This document shows positions 42,483 through 51,599 of a stretch of 64,000 bases of DNA, one piece after another. Origin of the DNA: Nocardia testacea NBRC 100365 (GTDB taxonomy: Bacteria; Actinomycetota; Actinomycetes; Mycobacteriales; Mycobacteriaceae). The translations under genes were made by a program, and so were the position numbers. The notes below the pieces were generated by a model. The model saw only the letters and a program-made list of their open reading frames with translations, was not told the DNA's origin and ran no database searches. How positions within the stretch are numbered: the first letter of the stretch is position 1; each line of letters starts with the position of its first letter. Location: NCBI RefSeq assembly GCF_000308775.1, contig NZ_BAGJ01000089.1, forward strand, positions 1 to 64,000. Direction: 5' to 3'.

Positions 42483-43616
42483 GTGCGTAGTTCCCTGTTC
42501 GCGGCTGTCCTGGCGGCGACGGCACCGCTGCTACTCGTCTCGTGTACGGCCAAATCGGGTCCGGCCGCGCAGGACGAGATCGCGGTGACCGCCGGTGATT
42601 CGTCCTGCGATATCTCCCGCGATTCCGCCGAGACCGGGACAGTGACGTTCCGGATCACCAACAACGGGACCAAGGTCACCGAGTTCTATGTCTACGGTGC
42701 CGGTGATCGGGTGCTCGGGGAGGTCGAGAACATCGGCCCGGGGCTGACCCGGCAGCTGATCGTTTCGGTACCCGATCCCGGGAGCTATTCGACCGCCTGC
42801 AAACCGGGCATGGTCGGCGACGGGATCCGTCACGACTTCACGGTCACCGGCCAGGCACGGCAACGCGACGATTCCGGCAAGCTCGCGGAAGCGGCGGACG
42901 GGTACAAGCGCTACCTGGTCGGTCAGGTCACCGCCCTGCAGGAAACGGCGAAAACCTTCGTTTCGGCCGTGAAGGCCGGCGACATCGAGGCTGCCAAGAA
43001 GCAGTACCCGGTGACCCGGACCTACTACGAGCGCATCGAACCGGTCGCCGAGAGTTTCCCCGACGATCTGGATCCGCGGCTGGACCTGCGCGAGGCCGAC
43101 CTGGCCGAGGGGGATGTGTGGACGGGGTTCCACCGGCTCGAGAAGGATCTGTGGGTCCGTGGTCCGCAACCGGATACGAATCGGATCGCCGATCAGCTGC
43201 TCGCCGATCTCGACGAACTCGTGGCCGGCGTGAGTGCCCCGGAGTACTCGATCGATCCGGTGCAGGTGGCCGGAGGCGCGCAGACGCTACTCGACGAGAT
43301 CGCGCGTACCAAGATCACCGGTGAGGAGGACATCTTCTCCCATACCGATCTCTGGGATTTCCAGGCCAATGTGGACGGTTCGCAGGCTGCGGTCGCGAGC
43401 GTGCGCCCGATCCTGGACGAGCGCAACGCCGAACTGGGCGTCCTGATCGATCGTCGCTTCACCGAACTCGACGGTGAACTGGCCCAGTACCGGCGTGGCG
43501 ACGGCTACGTCGGCTACGACACCGTCGGTGACGCGCAGCGCGGTGCGCTCTCTCGCCGGATCGACGCGCTGTCCGCAGTGGTGAGTCAGGTGCAGGGCGT
43601 TGTCGCCGGATCCTGA
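42483..43616 (+). CDS. efeO: EfeO: lipoprotein with cupredoxin and M75 peptidase-like domains
   Basis: A 377-residue protein. GTG 42483 has GAAAGG at 8 nt and gives a signal peptide with lipobox (L-V-S-C, Cys21), so it is membrane-anchored on the outside. The N-terminal cupredoxin-like domain (SSCDISRDSAETGTVTFRITNNG ... PGSYSTACKPGMVGDG) is followed by the imelysin/M75 domain with the iron-binding HxxE motif in TGFHRLEKDLW. It binds iron and hands it to EfeU. Its end overlaps efeB. Confidence 0.92.
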   Translation: MRSSLFAAVLAATAPLLLVSCTAKSGPAAQDEIAVTAGDSSCDISRDSAETGTVTFRITNNGTKVTEFYVYGAGDRVLGEVENIGPGLTRQLIVSVPDPGSYSTACKPGMVGDGIRHDFTVTGQARQRDDSGKLAEAADGYKRYLVGQVTALQETAKTFVSAVKAGDIEAAKKQYPVTRTYYERIEPVAESFPDDLDPRLDLREADLAEGDVWTGFHRLEKDLWVRGPQPDTNRIADQLLADLDELVAGVSAPEYSIDPVQVAGGAQTLLDEIARTKITGEEDIFSHTDLWDFQANVDGSQAAVASVRPILDERNAELGVLIDRRFTELDGELAQYRRGDGYVGYDTVGDAQRGALSRRIDALSAVVSQVQGVVAGS

Positions 43617-44886
43617 ACCGCGGCTGTCCCGGGGCCGCGGCGGTATCACCCGCCGCGGCCTGATCGGGTCGGCCGGTGTCGGAGTCGTCGCGGCGGGGGC
43701 CGGTTCGGTCGCGGGAAGCTTGCTGTCCCGGAGCCGGCCGCCGGCCGTCGACCAGATCGTGCCGTTCCGGGGTGAGCACCAAGCGGGGATCCTCACGGCG
43801 GCGCAGGATCGGTTGCATTTCGCGGCCTTCGATGTACACACCGATTCGCGTGACGAGCTGGTCGATCTACTGCGCACCTGGACCGTGATGGCCGAGCGGA
43901 TGACCGCGGGGCGGGAGGCATTCCCGGACGGCGCGGTCGGCGGGGGCGCCTACAACCCGCCGGCCGATACCGGTGAGGCGTCGGATCTGTCTCCGGCCCG
44001 GCTGACGCTGACGATCGGCTTCGGCCCCTCGCTGTTCACCGATGCCGAGGGCAGGGATCGATTCGGGATCGGCGCACGCCGACCCCGCGCGCTCGCCGAT
44101 CTACCCAGATTCACCGGAGATGCGCTGGACCCGGCTCGCAGCGGTGGCGATATCGCCATCCAGGCCTGCGCCGACGATCCCCAAGTAGCGGTGCACGCGA
44201 TCCGGAATCTGGCGCGCGTCGGCTTCGGAGTGGTTTCGGTGCGGTGGTCGCAGCTGGGCTTCGGTCGCACGTCCTCGACGACGACGAGTCAGGTGACCGC
44301 TCGGAACCTGTTCGGATTCAAGGACGGAACCCGCAACATCAAGGCCGAAGACCGGCACGCCGTCGACGAGTTCGTGTGGGTCGACGAAGCCGACGATCAG
44401 AAGTGGATGGCAGGCGGCTCCTACCTCGTGGCCCGCCGTATCCGGATGCTCATCGAGCCCTGGGACCGCACGAGCCTGCGCGAGCAGGAACGGGTGATAG
44501 GCCGGGCGAAGGGGACCGGCGCACCACTCGGCGGCAGCGACGAGTTCGACGACCTCGATCTGCAGTCGTCGGGCCCCGGCGGACCGCTGATCGATGCCGA
44601 CGCCCATGTCCGCCTGGCCTCCGCCGAAGAACGTGGCGGGATCCGGATCCTGCGCCGCGGCTACAACTTCACCGACGGATCGGACGGCTTCGGTCACCTC
44701 GACGCCGGGCTGTTCTTCATCGCCTACTGTCGCAACCCGAGCACCCAGTTCGTACCGATGCAGAACGCTCTCGCCCGCAACGACGCGCTGAACGAATACA
44801 TCCAGCACGTCGGTTCGGCGGTATTCGCCTGCCCGGGTGGGCCGAGCGACGGAGAACACTGGGGCGCTCGCCTGTTCGGCGACTAG
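43600..44886 (+). CDS. efeB: EfeB: Tat-exported Dyp-type heme peroxidase
   Basis: A 428-residue protein. The only start that keeps the signal is TTG 43600, inside the efeO end (17-nt overlap), so translation is coupled. A Tat signal (ITRRGLIGSAGVGVVAAGAG) leads to the Dyp fold with the diagnostic GFKDGTRN (GxxDG) and the proximal heme His in DADAHVRLAS. The distal Asp and Arg are in the GxxDG loop and the ILRRGYNF block. It oxidises ferrous iron or a heme-like substrate outside the membrane to supply EfeO/EfeU. Confidence 0.92.
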   Translation: MSPDPEPRLSRGRGGITRRGLIGSAGVGVVAAGAGSVAGSLLSRSRPPAVDQIVPFRGEHQAGILTAAQDRLHFAAFDVHTDSRDELVDLLRTWTVMAERMTAGREAFPDGAVGGGAYNPPADTGEASDLSPARLTLTIGFGPSLFTDAEGRDRFGIGARRPRALADLPRFTGDALDPARSGGDIAIQACADDPQVAVHAIRNLARVGFGVVSVRWSQLGFGRTSSTTTSQVTARNLFGFKDGTRNIKAEDRHAVDEFVWVDEADDQKWMAGGSYLVARRIRMLIEPWDRTSLREQERVIGRAKGTGAPLGGSDEFDDLDLQSSGPGGPLIDADAHVRLASAEERGGIRILRRGYNFTDGSDGFGHLDAGLFFIAYCRNPSTQFVPMQNALARNDALNEYIQHVGSAVFACPGGPSDGEHWGARLFGD

Positions 44887-44887
44887 A

Positions 44888-44930
44888 CGGAATCGGCCGC
44901 TGAGCTGCGGCGCGCTCGGCCGTGATTCCG
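44888..44930 (+). terminator. Hairpin after efeUOB
   Basis: CGGAATC-GGCCG pairs with CGGCC-GT-GATTCCG (12 bp with a 2-nt bulge), starting directly after the efeB stop. The remaining 320 bp up to 45253 hold no gene that I can see. Confidence 0.5.
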
Positions 44931-45253
44931 TTGCCCGGGACATGGCTTCGGTCAGCCTGTTCGCGAGACCGCGACTGGACGCTGTGGTTTCCGTGGCCTG
45001 CCCGGCAAGATCGAAGACCGCTACCCAGGTGTACTCAGCAGCATCATCAGCGCCGGCCGCGGCAGTGCGTGAGAGCGCCGGCCCGAGGCGACCGGGCGAT
45101 CGATCGACGGGACTCCGGCGGTCCGAATGAGGGGCGCCGAGCGAGGTCGGGCACGGTCCGAGGGTTCACCGGCGGGTACAGGGTGTTCCCGGGCACAGAA
45201 TCTCCACATTCGACGCCTGTTCTCTCCACACCGGGTGGCTAGGCTTCCCGAGC

Positions 45254-45955
45254 ATGGAACGGAACTCACCGGTAGGGGGAGCGGCGGCGCGGCGGATCCT
45301 GGTGGTGGACGATGAACTCACCATCGCGGAATCGGTGGCGGCGCGGTTGCGGGCCGAGAAGTTCACGGTGGAACTGGCCCACGACGGGCCCGCCGCGGTA
45401 GCCGCCGCGAACACTTTCGAACCCGATCTCGTCGTCCTCGATGTCATGCTGCCCGGCTTCGACGGACTGGAGGTCTGCCGGCGGATCCAGGCCGAACGCT
45501 CGGTGCCGGTACTGATGCTCACCGCGCGAACCGATGAGACCGATCAGCTCGTCGGTCTCGGCGTCGGCGCCGATGACTACCTCACCAAACCGTTCTCCCT
45601 CCGGGTTCTCGCCGCCCGGGTGCACGCCTTGCTGCGCCGGGTGGAACGTGCCGCGGCGCCGCCCGGCGCGATCACCGTGGTCGGCGATCTGCGAATAGAC
45701 GCCGATCAGCGCCGGGTCTGGCGCGGCGGAGTCGAAGCACAACTGACGCCGCTGGAATTCGATCTGCTGGCCCGGCTGGCGCAGCGGCCCCGCGCGGTGC
45801 TGGCCCGCGAACGGCTCCTCGAGGAGGTATGGGACTGGGCCGATGCCGCGGGTACCCGGGCGGTCGACAGCCATATCAAGGCATTACGTCGCAAACTCGG
45901 CGCCGACCTGATCCGGACCGTCCACGGTGTCGGGTATGCGCTGGAGAGCAGATGA
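45254..45955 (+). CDS. OmpR-type response regulator
   Basis: A 233-residue protein, ATG 45254. Receiver domain: ILVVDDELTIAES, phosphorylated Asp in DLVVLDVMLPGFDGLEV, LMLTARTDETDQLVGLGVGADDYLTKPFS with the Lys. C-terminal winged helix: LTPLEFDLLARLAQRPRAVLARERLLEEVWDW...RAVDSHIKALRRKLG...VHGVGYAL. Its stop overlaps the histidine kinase start (ATGA), so the pair is one operon. Targets may include the DUF4173 gene downstream. Confidence 0.93.
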   Translation: MERNSPVGGAAARRILVVDDELTIAESVAARLRAEKFTVELAHDGPAAVAAANTFEPDLVVLDVMLPGFDGLEVCRRIQAERSVPVLMLTARTDETDQLVGLGVGADDYLTKPFSLRVLAARVHALLRRVERAAAPPGAITVVGDLRIDADQRRVWRGGVEAQLTPLEFDLLARLAQRPRAVLARERLLEEVWDWADAAGTRAVDSHIKALRRKLGADLIRTVHGVGYALESR

Positions 45956-47043
45956 GCGGGCACACGGTCACCGGAGCCGACGCCCGGGGCGGGGTCGTGG
46001 GCGGGTTGCGACGGGCATCCGATCGGGTGGCGGCGGTATTGCCGCGGCCGCTGGATCGGGTCCGCTCCATCAAACTCAAATTGGCCGTCCTGATGACTTT
46101 CGCGGGTGGAGTCGCCTTCGGCTACTTCCGCCTGCAGATCGGCTGGCTGCCACCGATGACCACGCTGGCCGCGATGGTGATCGCGCTGGTGTCCTCTCAG
46201 TTCCTGGCGCACGGCATCACCACGCCGCTGCGGGAGATGACCGCCGCCGCGCAGCGGATGGCGCGCGGGGACTACACGAGTCGTGTGCGCGCCTCCTCTC
46301 GCGACGAAGTGGGCCAGCTGGCCGAAGCGTTCAATCGGATGGCGGACGACCTCGCCGCAGCCGACCAGCAGCGTCGTGACCTGATAGCCAATGTCTCGCA
46401 CGAATTGCGTACCCCGGTCACCGCGCTGGGCGCCATTCTGGAGAACCTGGTGGACGGCGTATCGACGCCCGATCCGAAAACACTCGAAACGGCTCTCGCG
46501 CAGACCGAACGGCTCGGGCGGCTCGTCTCCGAACTGCTCGACCTCTCGAGTATCGAGGCGGGCGCCGTCCCGCTCGACCGCGGTGAGTTCGCCATCGCGC
46601 CCCTTTTCGCGGAAGTGGTGGCCGAGGTGGAGGTCATGACGGCCGCATCGGGCCGCGGGATCCGCTTCCGCAGCGAGGTCGAGCCGGTGACCGCGACCGT
46701 GTACGCCGACCGCGCACGCCTCCACCAGGTCGTGCTGAATCTTCTGGACAACGCCGCCCGGCACGGTCCGGCCGGCGGCGAGGTCCGGCTCCGCGCCCAC
46801 ACCGTGGCCGCCGATCTCGTCATCGACGTCGAGGACGACGGTCCCGGCATACCACCTGCCCAGCGCGAGAGCATCTTCGACCGTTTCACCCGCGGTGGTC
46901 GTACCGACGACGGCGGCGGCACCGGGCTCGGGCTCGCCATCGCGCGCTGGGTGATCGATCTGCACCGCGGCGCCATCGCCGTCACCGACCCCGGTTCGCG
47001 GATCCGCGTGGTCCTGCCGGCCACCGAGCCGCCCGGACACTGA
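45952..47043 (+). CDS. Sensor histidine kinase (HAMP-HisKA-HATPase)
   Basis: A 363-residue protein, ATG 45952. Two N-terminal membrane helices (LAVLMTFAGGVAFGYF and MTTLAAMVIALVSSQFLAHG) with almost no external loop between them, so it probably senses within the membrane. A HAMP linker (TTPLREMTAAAQRMARGDYTSRV), H-box RRDLIANVSHELRTPVTALG, N-box VVLNLLDNAARHG and G-boxes VEDDGPGIPP / GGGTGLGLAIARW follow. Partner of the overlapping OmpR-type regulator. The stimulus is unknown. Confidence 0.92.
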   Translation: MSGHTVTGADARGGVVGGLRRASDRVAAVLPRPLDRVRSIKLKLAVLMTFAGGVAFGYFRLQIGWLPPMTTLAAMVIALVSSQFLAHGITTPLREMTAAAQRMARGDYTSRVRASSRDEVGQLAEAFNRMADDLAAADQQRRDLIANVSHELRTPVTALGAILENLVDGVSTPDPKTLETALAQTERLGRLVSELLDLSSIEAGAVPLDRGEFAIAPLFAEVVAEVEVMTAASGRGIRFRSEVEPVTATVYADRARLHQVVLNLLDNAARHGPAGGEVRLRAHTVAADLVIDVEDDGPGIPPAQRESIFDRFTRGGRTDDGGGTGLGLAIARWVIDLHRGAIAVTDPGSRIRVVLPATEPPGH

Positions 47044-47112
47044 CCTTTCCCTCTGCACAGCCCGGCCGCCGATCGGCCCGGGCCGATCACGCACACCTTC
47101 AGGAGGCGCCCC

Positions 47113-49113
47113 GTGCCCGGACGAACCGAACCGAACGACGACAGCACCGAACCGACGACGACCCCGGCGGAATCGCCGGCACCTGCCGAGGTTCCGAACT
47201 CGGCAGGTGCCGGCTTCGGAACCTCGGCCGCCGCCGAGCCCGCGGCGACGCCGGTGGGAACAACGGGAGTCGGAGCAACGACCGAGAACATGGGTTCGGC
47301 AGCCCCTGCCGAATCGAGCGGCCCGGGGAGATCGCTCGGGTCGGGAGCATCAACCCGCTCGGCGGAACCGGGTGAGCCCGAAACCGCTATCGAGGCGGCG
47401 AGACCGGGCGAGTCGGCGGGATCAGGGGGTCCCGCGGACCCGCTCGAGGCAACCGGCGCAGCCGAACCGATCGGTGACACGGCCCGGGCCCGGGCCTTGC
47501 AACCTGTTGCGGTAACAGGACATTCGGCTGCCCCCCCATGCGACTCAGCGGCAGCGGTCACCGGAAACCCGAGGTCCTCCGCGGGGCCGAAAACCGCCGC
47601 GGAGTCGGCCTCCGATGCTGCTATCCGAGGGCCGGGCAGCCGGATGCACGTGCAGTCGTCGAGCGCTCACGGTGCACCGGAACACCCGAATCCGCCGGCC
47701 GTGCCACCACACCGGCACCTGGTCGCCTACCCGGCGGGTGTCCTACCGGCGGCGGGGATCGTGGGCCTGGTCGCCGCGGCGACCGTCCCGCTGGACCGGC
47801 CCGGAATCGGCTGGGTGCTCGCGGCTTCCGCGGCCGCGGCCGCGGTCGGTGCAGTCCATCGACGGGCACGTCGTACCGCGGGACCGGAACACGGACAGGT
47901 CCGCAACCCGTGGCGCCTGTGGTGGGCGATCACAGCGCTGGTGTTGCCGGCGGTCGGCACCTTCCGGGCCGCGGGGTGGTTGTTCGTTCTGTGCGTGGCG
48001 GCGGCGGCCGTGGCCGGATCGCTGGCGGTGGTGGGCCGGCGTTCCGTGCGCGGCACCTTCCGGGACGCGCTGGCTGTTCCGCTGGCGTCGATCGGCGCCA
48101 TCGCCTGGGTGTATACCGCCTTGGGAAACCGGTCCGGCGGTGCCGGGACGCGTAATCGCCGGCTCGCGGTATCCGCCGCCGTCACGGTGGCGTTACTGGC
48201 GGTGTTCGTGCCGCTGCTGGCCGGCGCCGACGCCACGTTCGCCGCGCTCATCGACGGTCTGGTGCCGCGAATGGACAGTGACACGGTGACCCGCTGGGTC
48301 GTGGTGTTCTCGGCCGCGGGTATCGGCACTCTGGGCGCCCTGTACCTGCTCGCCGGACCCCCGCTCCCGGCCGGCGGAGAGCCGAAAAACGCGAATCGGA
48401 CGCTGGCGCGGCTGGAATGGGGACTGCCGGTCGGCGCTCTGACGGTGGTGTTCGCGCTATTCCTCGGGGCGCGGTTGGTGGCCCTGTTCGGTGGTGACGA
48501 TTATGTGCAGCGCACCGCCGGCCTGACCTACGCCGAGTACGCCCGCGGCGGTTTCTGGCAGCTCGCCGCGGTCACCGTGCTGACGCTCGCCGTCATTCTG
48601 CCGGTCCTGCACCGGGCCGCCCGGGACACCGCCGTGGACCGGCTGTGGTTGCGCGGCCTGCTGTGGGCGATCAGCGGGCTCACCCTGGTGATGATCGCCT
48701 CCGCGTTCGGACGTATGTGGACCTACCAGCAGGCGTACGGATTCACCGTGCTGCGGTTGCTGGTAGGCACCTGCGAACTCTGGCTCGGCATCGTCTACGT
48801 ACTGGTGATCATTGCCGTTCTGCGTCTGGAAACGGCCTGGCTGCCCCGCAGTGTGATCGCCACCGCGACGGCCGCACTACTGGCCCTCGCCGCACTGAAC
48901 CCCGAGGGCCTGGTCGCCGCCGAGAACATCGACCGCTGGGAGCGCGGCGAAGATCTCGACGTCGACTACCTGGCCGGTCTGTCCGTCGACATAGTCCCCG
49001 CCCTCGACCGCCTGCCCGCCCCGATCCGCGACAGCCTGCTCGACCGGCTCGGGAACCGGCTCGACGACGACACCTGGAACAGCTGGAATCTGGCCCGCAG
49101 CCGGGCACGCTGA
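47113..49113 (+). CDS. DUF4173 membrane protein with long disordered N-terminus
   Basis: A 666-residue protein from GTG 47113. The first 200 residues are low-complexity Ala/Pro/Ser/Glu/Gly, probably disordered and cytoplasmic. Then 10 or more hydrophobic helices (LVAYPAGVLPAAGIVGLVAAATV onward) with the DUF4173 blocks RDALAVPLASIGAIAWVY, DATFAALIDGLVPRMDSDTVTRWV, YAEYARGGFWQLAAVTVLTLAVIL, RLLVGTCELWLGIVYVLVIIAVLR and the C-terminal AENIDRWERGEDLDVDYLAGLS. Family function is unknown. It is 69 bp after the histidine kinase gene and may belong to that operon. Confidence 0.85.
   Translation: MPGRTEPNDDSTEPTTTPAESPAPAEVPNSAGAGFGTSAAAEPAATPVGTTGVGATTENMGSAAPAESSGPGRSLGSGASTRSAEPGEPETAIEAARPGESAGSGGPADPLEATGAAEPIGDTARARALQPVAVTGHSAAPPCDSAAAVTGNPRSSAGPKTAAESASDAAIRGPGSRMHVQSSSAHGAPEHPNPPAVPPHRHLVAYPAGVLPAAGIVGLVAAATVPLDRPGIGWVLAASAAAAAVGAVHRRARRTAGPEHGQVRNPWRLWWAITALVLPAVGTFRAAGWLFVLCVAAAAVAGSLAVVGRRSVRGTFRDALAVPLASIGAIAWVYTALGNRSGGAGTRNRRLAVSAAVTVALLAVFVPLLAGADATFAALIDGLVPRMDSDTVTRWVVVFSAAGIGTLGALYLLAGPPLPAGGEPKNANRTLARLEWGLPVGALTVVFALFLGARLVALFGGDDYVQRTAGLTYAEYARGGFWQLAAVTVLTLAVILPVLHRAARDTAVDRLWLRGLLWAISGLTLVMIASAFGRMWTYQQAYGFTVLRLLVGTCELWLGIVYVLVIIAVLRLETAWLPRSVIATATAALLALAALNPEGLVAAENIDRWERGEDLDVDYLAGLSVDIVPALDRLPAPIRDSLLDRLGNRLDDDTWNSWNLARSRAR
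47175..47228 (+). repeat. Two overlapping, mutually exclusive perfect hairpins inside the DUF4173 coding region
   Basis: Hairpin 1: GCCGGCACCTGCCGAG (47175-47190) with its exact complement at 47199-47214, 8-nt loop. Hairpin 2: GCCGAGGTTCCG (47185-47196) with its exact complement at 47217-47228. They share 47185-47190 and so cannot form together. They lie 62-116 nt into the coding region, where they could act as an mRNA switch or attenuator. Confidence 0.6.
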
Positions 49114-49229
49114 GCCGTGCTGTGCTCCTGCAGTCGATTTCACCCCCGGTCACTCCCACCGCGTGTGCTCGCCGGCAGGGCCCGACGGCCCTCTCGGTGC
49201 TGCGAGACCATCCCGCCCCCAGCGGCCCC

Positions 49230-49436
49230 TCAGCGGTGAATCAGGTCGTACCCCTCACCGGACCGGCGGCAGAACCAGGTCTTACCCAGCTCGTCGTTAC
49301 CGAATCGACCCACCCCGTTCGCGACACACGCTCCGTGGGTGGAGTAGTGGCCGACGGTGTAATCGGCCGCCGCCGTACCGGCCGCGCCGAAGGAGAAGGC
49401 CGCGATCATCACCCCGGTGATCAGATACTTCGACAT
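49230..49436 (-). CDS. Small secreted protein
   Basis: A 68-residue protein, ATG 49436. Signal peptide YLITGVMIAAFSFGAAGTAAA with likely cleavage AAA-DY, leaving a mature chain of about 42 residues: DYTVGHYSTHGACVANGVGR then FGNDELGKTWFCRRSGEGYD. Two cysteines could form one disulfide. The pattern of a tiny Tyr/Gly-rich secreted domain ending in WFCR...YDL is seen in many actinobacterial secreted proteins of unknown role. No strong ribosome site is visible. It is convergent with the DUF4173 gene. Confidence 0.7.
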   Translation of the reverse strand: MSKYLITGVMIAAFSFGAAGTAAADYTVGHYSTHGACVANGVGRFGNDELGKTWFCRRSGEGYDLIHR

Positions 49437-49874
49437 GGCGGGAAGGCTACCGTGTGACACCGCTGCTTTGCGACTGAAATATATTGTCCTCTCGCGCAAT
49501 TCGACGTCACCGGCCGGATCTCCGAAGCCGGCGGGATCCGGAGCCGATATGCCTCTCGTCATGACACGCGGGGACCGCCCCGCACCTCGGGGCCGACGCC
49601 TCATACCGCCGAATGCCCGGAGTGCATCGGCGGGGAAGATGTCCGCCTCGTCGAGGAGCTGTTCCAGCGCCGCATGGCCCCGGTGCCAGCGGAACTCGAT
49701 CTCGGCCCTCACCGGAACGGTCCACCGGATGTGGCCCTCGGGCAGCGGACAGTACTCGCAAGCGGGCAGGGCGGGTCGCCGGCCGGGCTCGGTACGGGGC
49801 TGCGCTGTACCGTCGGGGATGGAAAGATGGGCGCGAACATCATCGCGGTCGACCAGTGGAGCTCAGGAGAATCC

Positions 49875-50183
49875 ATGCCTACATCAGGAGAGTTCCCCGG
49901 CATCGGTATGCCGAGTTTCGAAGCGTCCTCGTCCATGGACGGCCTGGGTCCGGTGGAAATGGAAACACCCACCCAGGATCTCGTCGTCGACGGCATCCTC
50001 GACACCTTCGTCACCACCGGTCCCGATTCGATGAGTGTCTGGACCGATACCGACCTCGACGGCTACGCCGACCGGTTGAGCGTGGTGGAGAACGACGGCG
50101 ACTTCTCGGCCTGGGAATACCACCGCAATCCGGACGGGACGGGCGAGTGGCGGCAGACCGACCAGGGGACAGTGGGGGAGTGA
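49875..50183 (+). CDS. Small Asp-rich protein (DUF6802-like)
   Basis: A 102-residue acidic protein; ATG 49875 has AGGAGA 6 nt upstream. After a Met/Ser/Pro-rich leader, MSVWTDTDLDGYADRLSVVENDGDFSAWEYHRNPDGTGEWRQTD shows two D-x-D-x-D-G type turns, similar to the calcium-loop-like repeats of DUF6802-type actinobacterial proteins. No signal peptide. Function is unknown. The 438-bp stretch before it (49437-49874) has no convincing gene. Confidence 0.55.
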   Translation: MPTSGEFPGIGMPSFEASSSMDGLGPVEMETPTQDLVVDGILDTFVTTGPDSMSVWTDTDLDGYADRLSVVENDGDFSAWEYHRNPDGTGEWRQTDQGTVGE

Positions 50184-50271
50184 TCGGGGCGCGGGCCGCG
50201 CGCACCGAGACGCCGCGTCGATGAGTGCGGACTGCGGACATCGATGATCGAGCGGCACCGGTGGCGTCCCT

Positions 50272-50358
50272 TGTGTCGGCTCGCACACACAGTGCATGTC
50301 GGTGCGGAAACAGACCGTTCAGGTGCGGAGCCGAAGAATTGTGGTCACTGAACAACGC
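50272..50358 (+). promoter_or_regulatory. Duplicated leader element, copy A
   Basis: An 87-nt segment ending 19 nt before the start codon of the secreted-repeat protein gene. It is closely matched by 54569-54657 before the SapA-like gene. Identical runs include GTGTCGGCTCG, ATGTCGGTGCG and AGCCGAAGAATTGTGGTCAC. TGTG-N8-CACA (50272-50287) has the half-site spacing of a Crp-type operator. The segment is also open as a short frame starting GTG (VSARTHSACRC). Confidence 0.7.
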
Positions 50359-50377
50359 AGGCCATTCGGAGGATTCC

Positions 50378-50935
50378 ATGTCGAGACTCACCACCCTGAT
50401 CAATACGACCGCTGTCGCATTCGTCGCTGCCGCGGTTGTAGGTTTGTCCGGGCCCCCGGCCGCGACGGCCGATCCGGCGCCGGCCGGCCCCGCGATATCG
50501 GCGCACGCGCCCGTGCGAACGCAGGGATGGCTGAACATCTACGACGGGCGGGCGCCGCACGGCGCGAATGCCGTCGAGCTCACCGCGGTCGCCGACCCGA
50601 CGGTCGGGCTTCGCGTCACCGATGGTGACGGTCGCTCGCTCTACCGGTTCGACAAGGACACCGCCAAACCGTCACAGTCGAACTGCAACGGCGATTGCGC
50701 CGTCACATGGCCGCCACTGCTGGTGAGCCGGGGGCAAGGGCTCTACATCGTCGGTATCGACCCGGGGCGGGTCGGGTTCGTCGAACGCGCGGACGGTTCG
50801 TGCCAGATCACTGTCGGCGGCTGGCCGGTGTACCACTTCTCGAAGGACCACCGGCCAGGTGATCTGCGAGGTCAGGGCGTCGGCGGCACGTGGTTCGCAG
50901 TCGCGCCCTCCGGCGGTAAGGCCCTCGCGAAATAG
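50378..50935 (+). CDS. Secreted-repeat (PF03640-type, COG4315) protein
   Basis: A 185-residue protein; ATG 50378 has CGGAGGA at 7 nt. Signal peptide INTTAVAFVAAAVVGLSGPPAATA. The mature chain holds two copies of the 'secreted repeat of unknown function': LYRFDKDTAKPSQSNCNGDCAVTWPPLLV and VYHFSKDHRPGDLRGQGVGGTWFAVAP. The N-C-N-G-D-C pair and the W-P block are typical. Family function is unknown, with proposed roles at the cell surface. It carries leader copy A upstream and converges with the crp gene after only 4 nt. Confidence 0.8.
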   Translation: MSRLTTLINTTAVAFVAAAVVGLSGPPAATADPAPAGPAISAHAPVRTQGWLNIYDGRAPHGANAVELTAVADPTVGLRVTDGDGRSLYRFDKDTAKPSQSNCNGDCAVTWPPLLVSRGQGLYIVGIDPGRVGFVERADGSCQITVGGWPVYHFSKDHRPGDLRGQGVGGTWFAVAPSGGKALAK

Positions 50936-50939
50936 GCTT

Positions 50940-51599
50940 TCAGCGGGCGAAGCGGACCAGTTCCACCCGGTCCACCACGGTGATCCTGCCACGGGTCAGC
51001 GCCAGGATATTGCGTTGTTGCAGGTCGCGAAGCACCTTGTTCGTCGTGGCCCGGGTGGTGCCCGCCATGGACGCCAGATCTTCCTGATTGAGCCGGATCT
51101 CGGCGGTGGAGCTCGATCCGCCGTAGATGGCGGCGAGGTCGATCAGACGCCGCACCACCCGGGTTTCGACCGGTAGATACAACGCTTCCAGCACCTGTGC
51201 GGAGAGCCGCCGCACCTGGGCGGCCAATGTGTCGATCATGACCTGGTCGATCTCCGGATATCTTCGACGCAGTGCCGTCAGCTGTGCGCGACCGAACGTC
51301 AATGTCTCGGCACTTTCCACCGCTTCGACGGTCGCGGTCCGGCGAGAGTGGCTGTCGAGCACCGCCAGTTCACCGAACGAGTGGCCGGGTCCGAGCATGG
51401 TCAGCGTCGCGGTATCCCCTAGCGGGGTAGCCACCCGGACGATGAGCCGGCCGGATTTGATCAAATGCAGACAGTCTCCGGGGTCGCCTTCGTGGCAGAT
51501 GATCTCCCGCCGCTTGTACCGGCGTGGTGTGCACGAAGCGAGAAATTCGCGTTGTTCCGGCTCGCGTAGGCCACGGAGTATTTCGAAGTCGGTCGTCAC
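50940..51599 (-). CDS. Crp/Fnr-family transcriptional regulator
   Basis: A 219-residue protein from GTG 51599. Cyclic-nucleotide-binding domain: IICHEGDPGDCLHLIKSGRLIVRVATPLGDTATLTMLGPGHSFGELAVLDSHSRRTATVEAVE, where GELAVLDSHSRRTATV is the phosphate-binding cassette (GE...RTAT, the classic cAMP site has RSAT). A dimer helix and C-terminal HTH follow (LNQEDLASMAGTTRATTNKVLRDLQQRNILALTRGRITVVDR). It overlaps the adenylate cyclase stop by 4 nt, so cyclase and receptor are made together: a self-contained cAMP signalling module. Confidence 0.92.
   Translation of the reverse strand: MTTDFEILRGLREPEQREFLASCTPRRYKRREIICHEGDPGDCLHLIKSGRLIVRVATPLGDTATLTMLGPGHSFGELAVLDSHSRRTATVEAVESAETLTFGRAQLTALRRRYPEIDQVMIDTLAAQVRRLSAQVLEALYLPVETRVVRRLIDLAAIYGGSSSTAEIRLNQEDLASMAGTTRATTNKVLRDLQQRNILALTRGRITVVDRVELVRFAR

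Noticed and set aside
49440..49790. Minus-strand frame containing CEYCPLPEGHIRWTVPV and following residues, in phase with the small secreted protein gene
   Set aside because: It has a C-x2-C start and some protein-like stretches, but quickly becomes Arg/Gly/Pro-rich as expected for a high-GC shadow frame, and no ribosome site or family match was seen.
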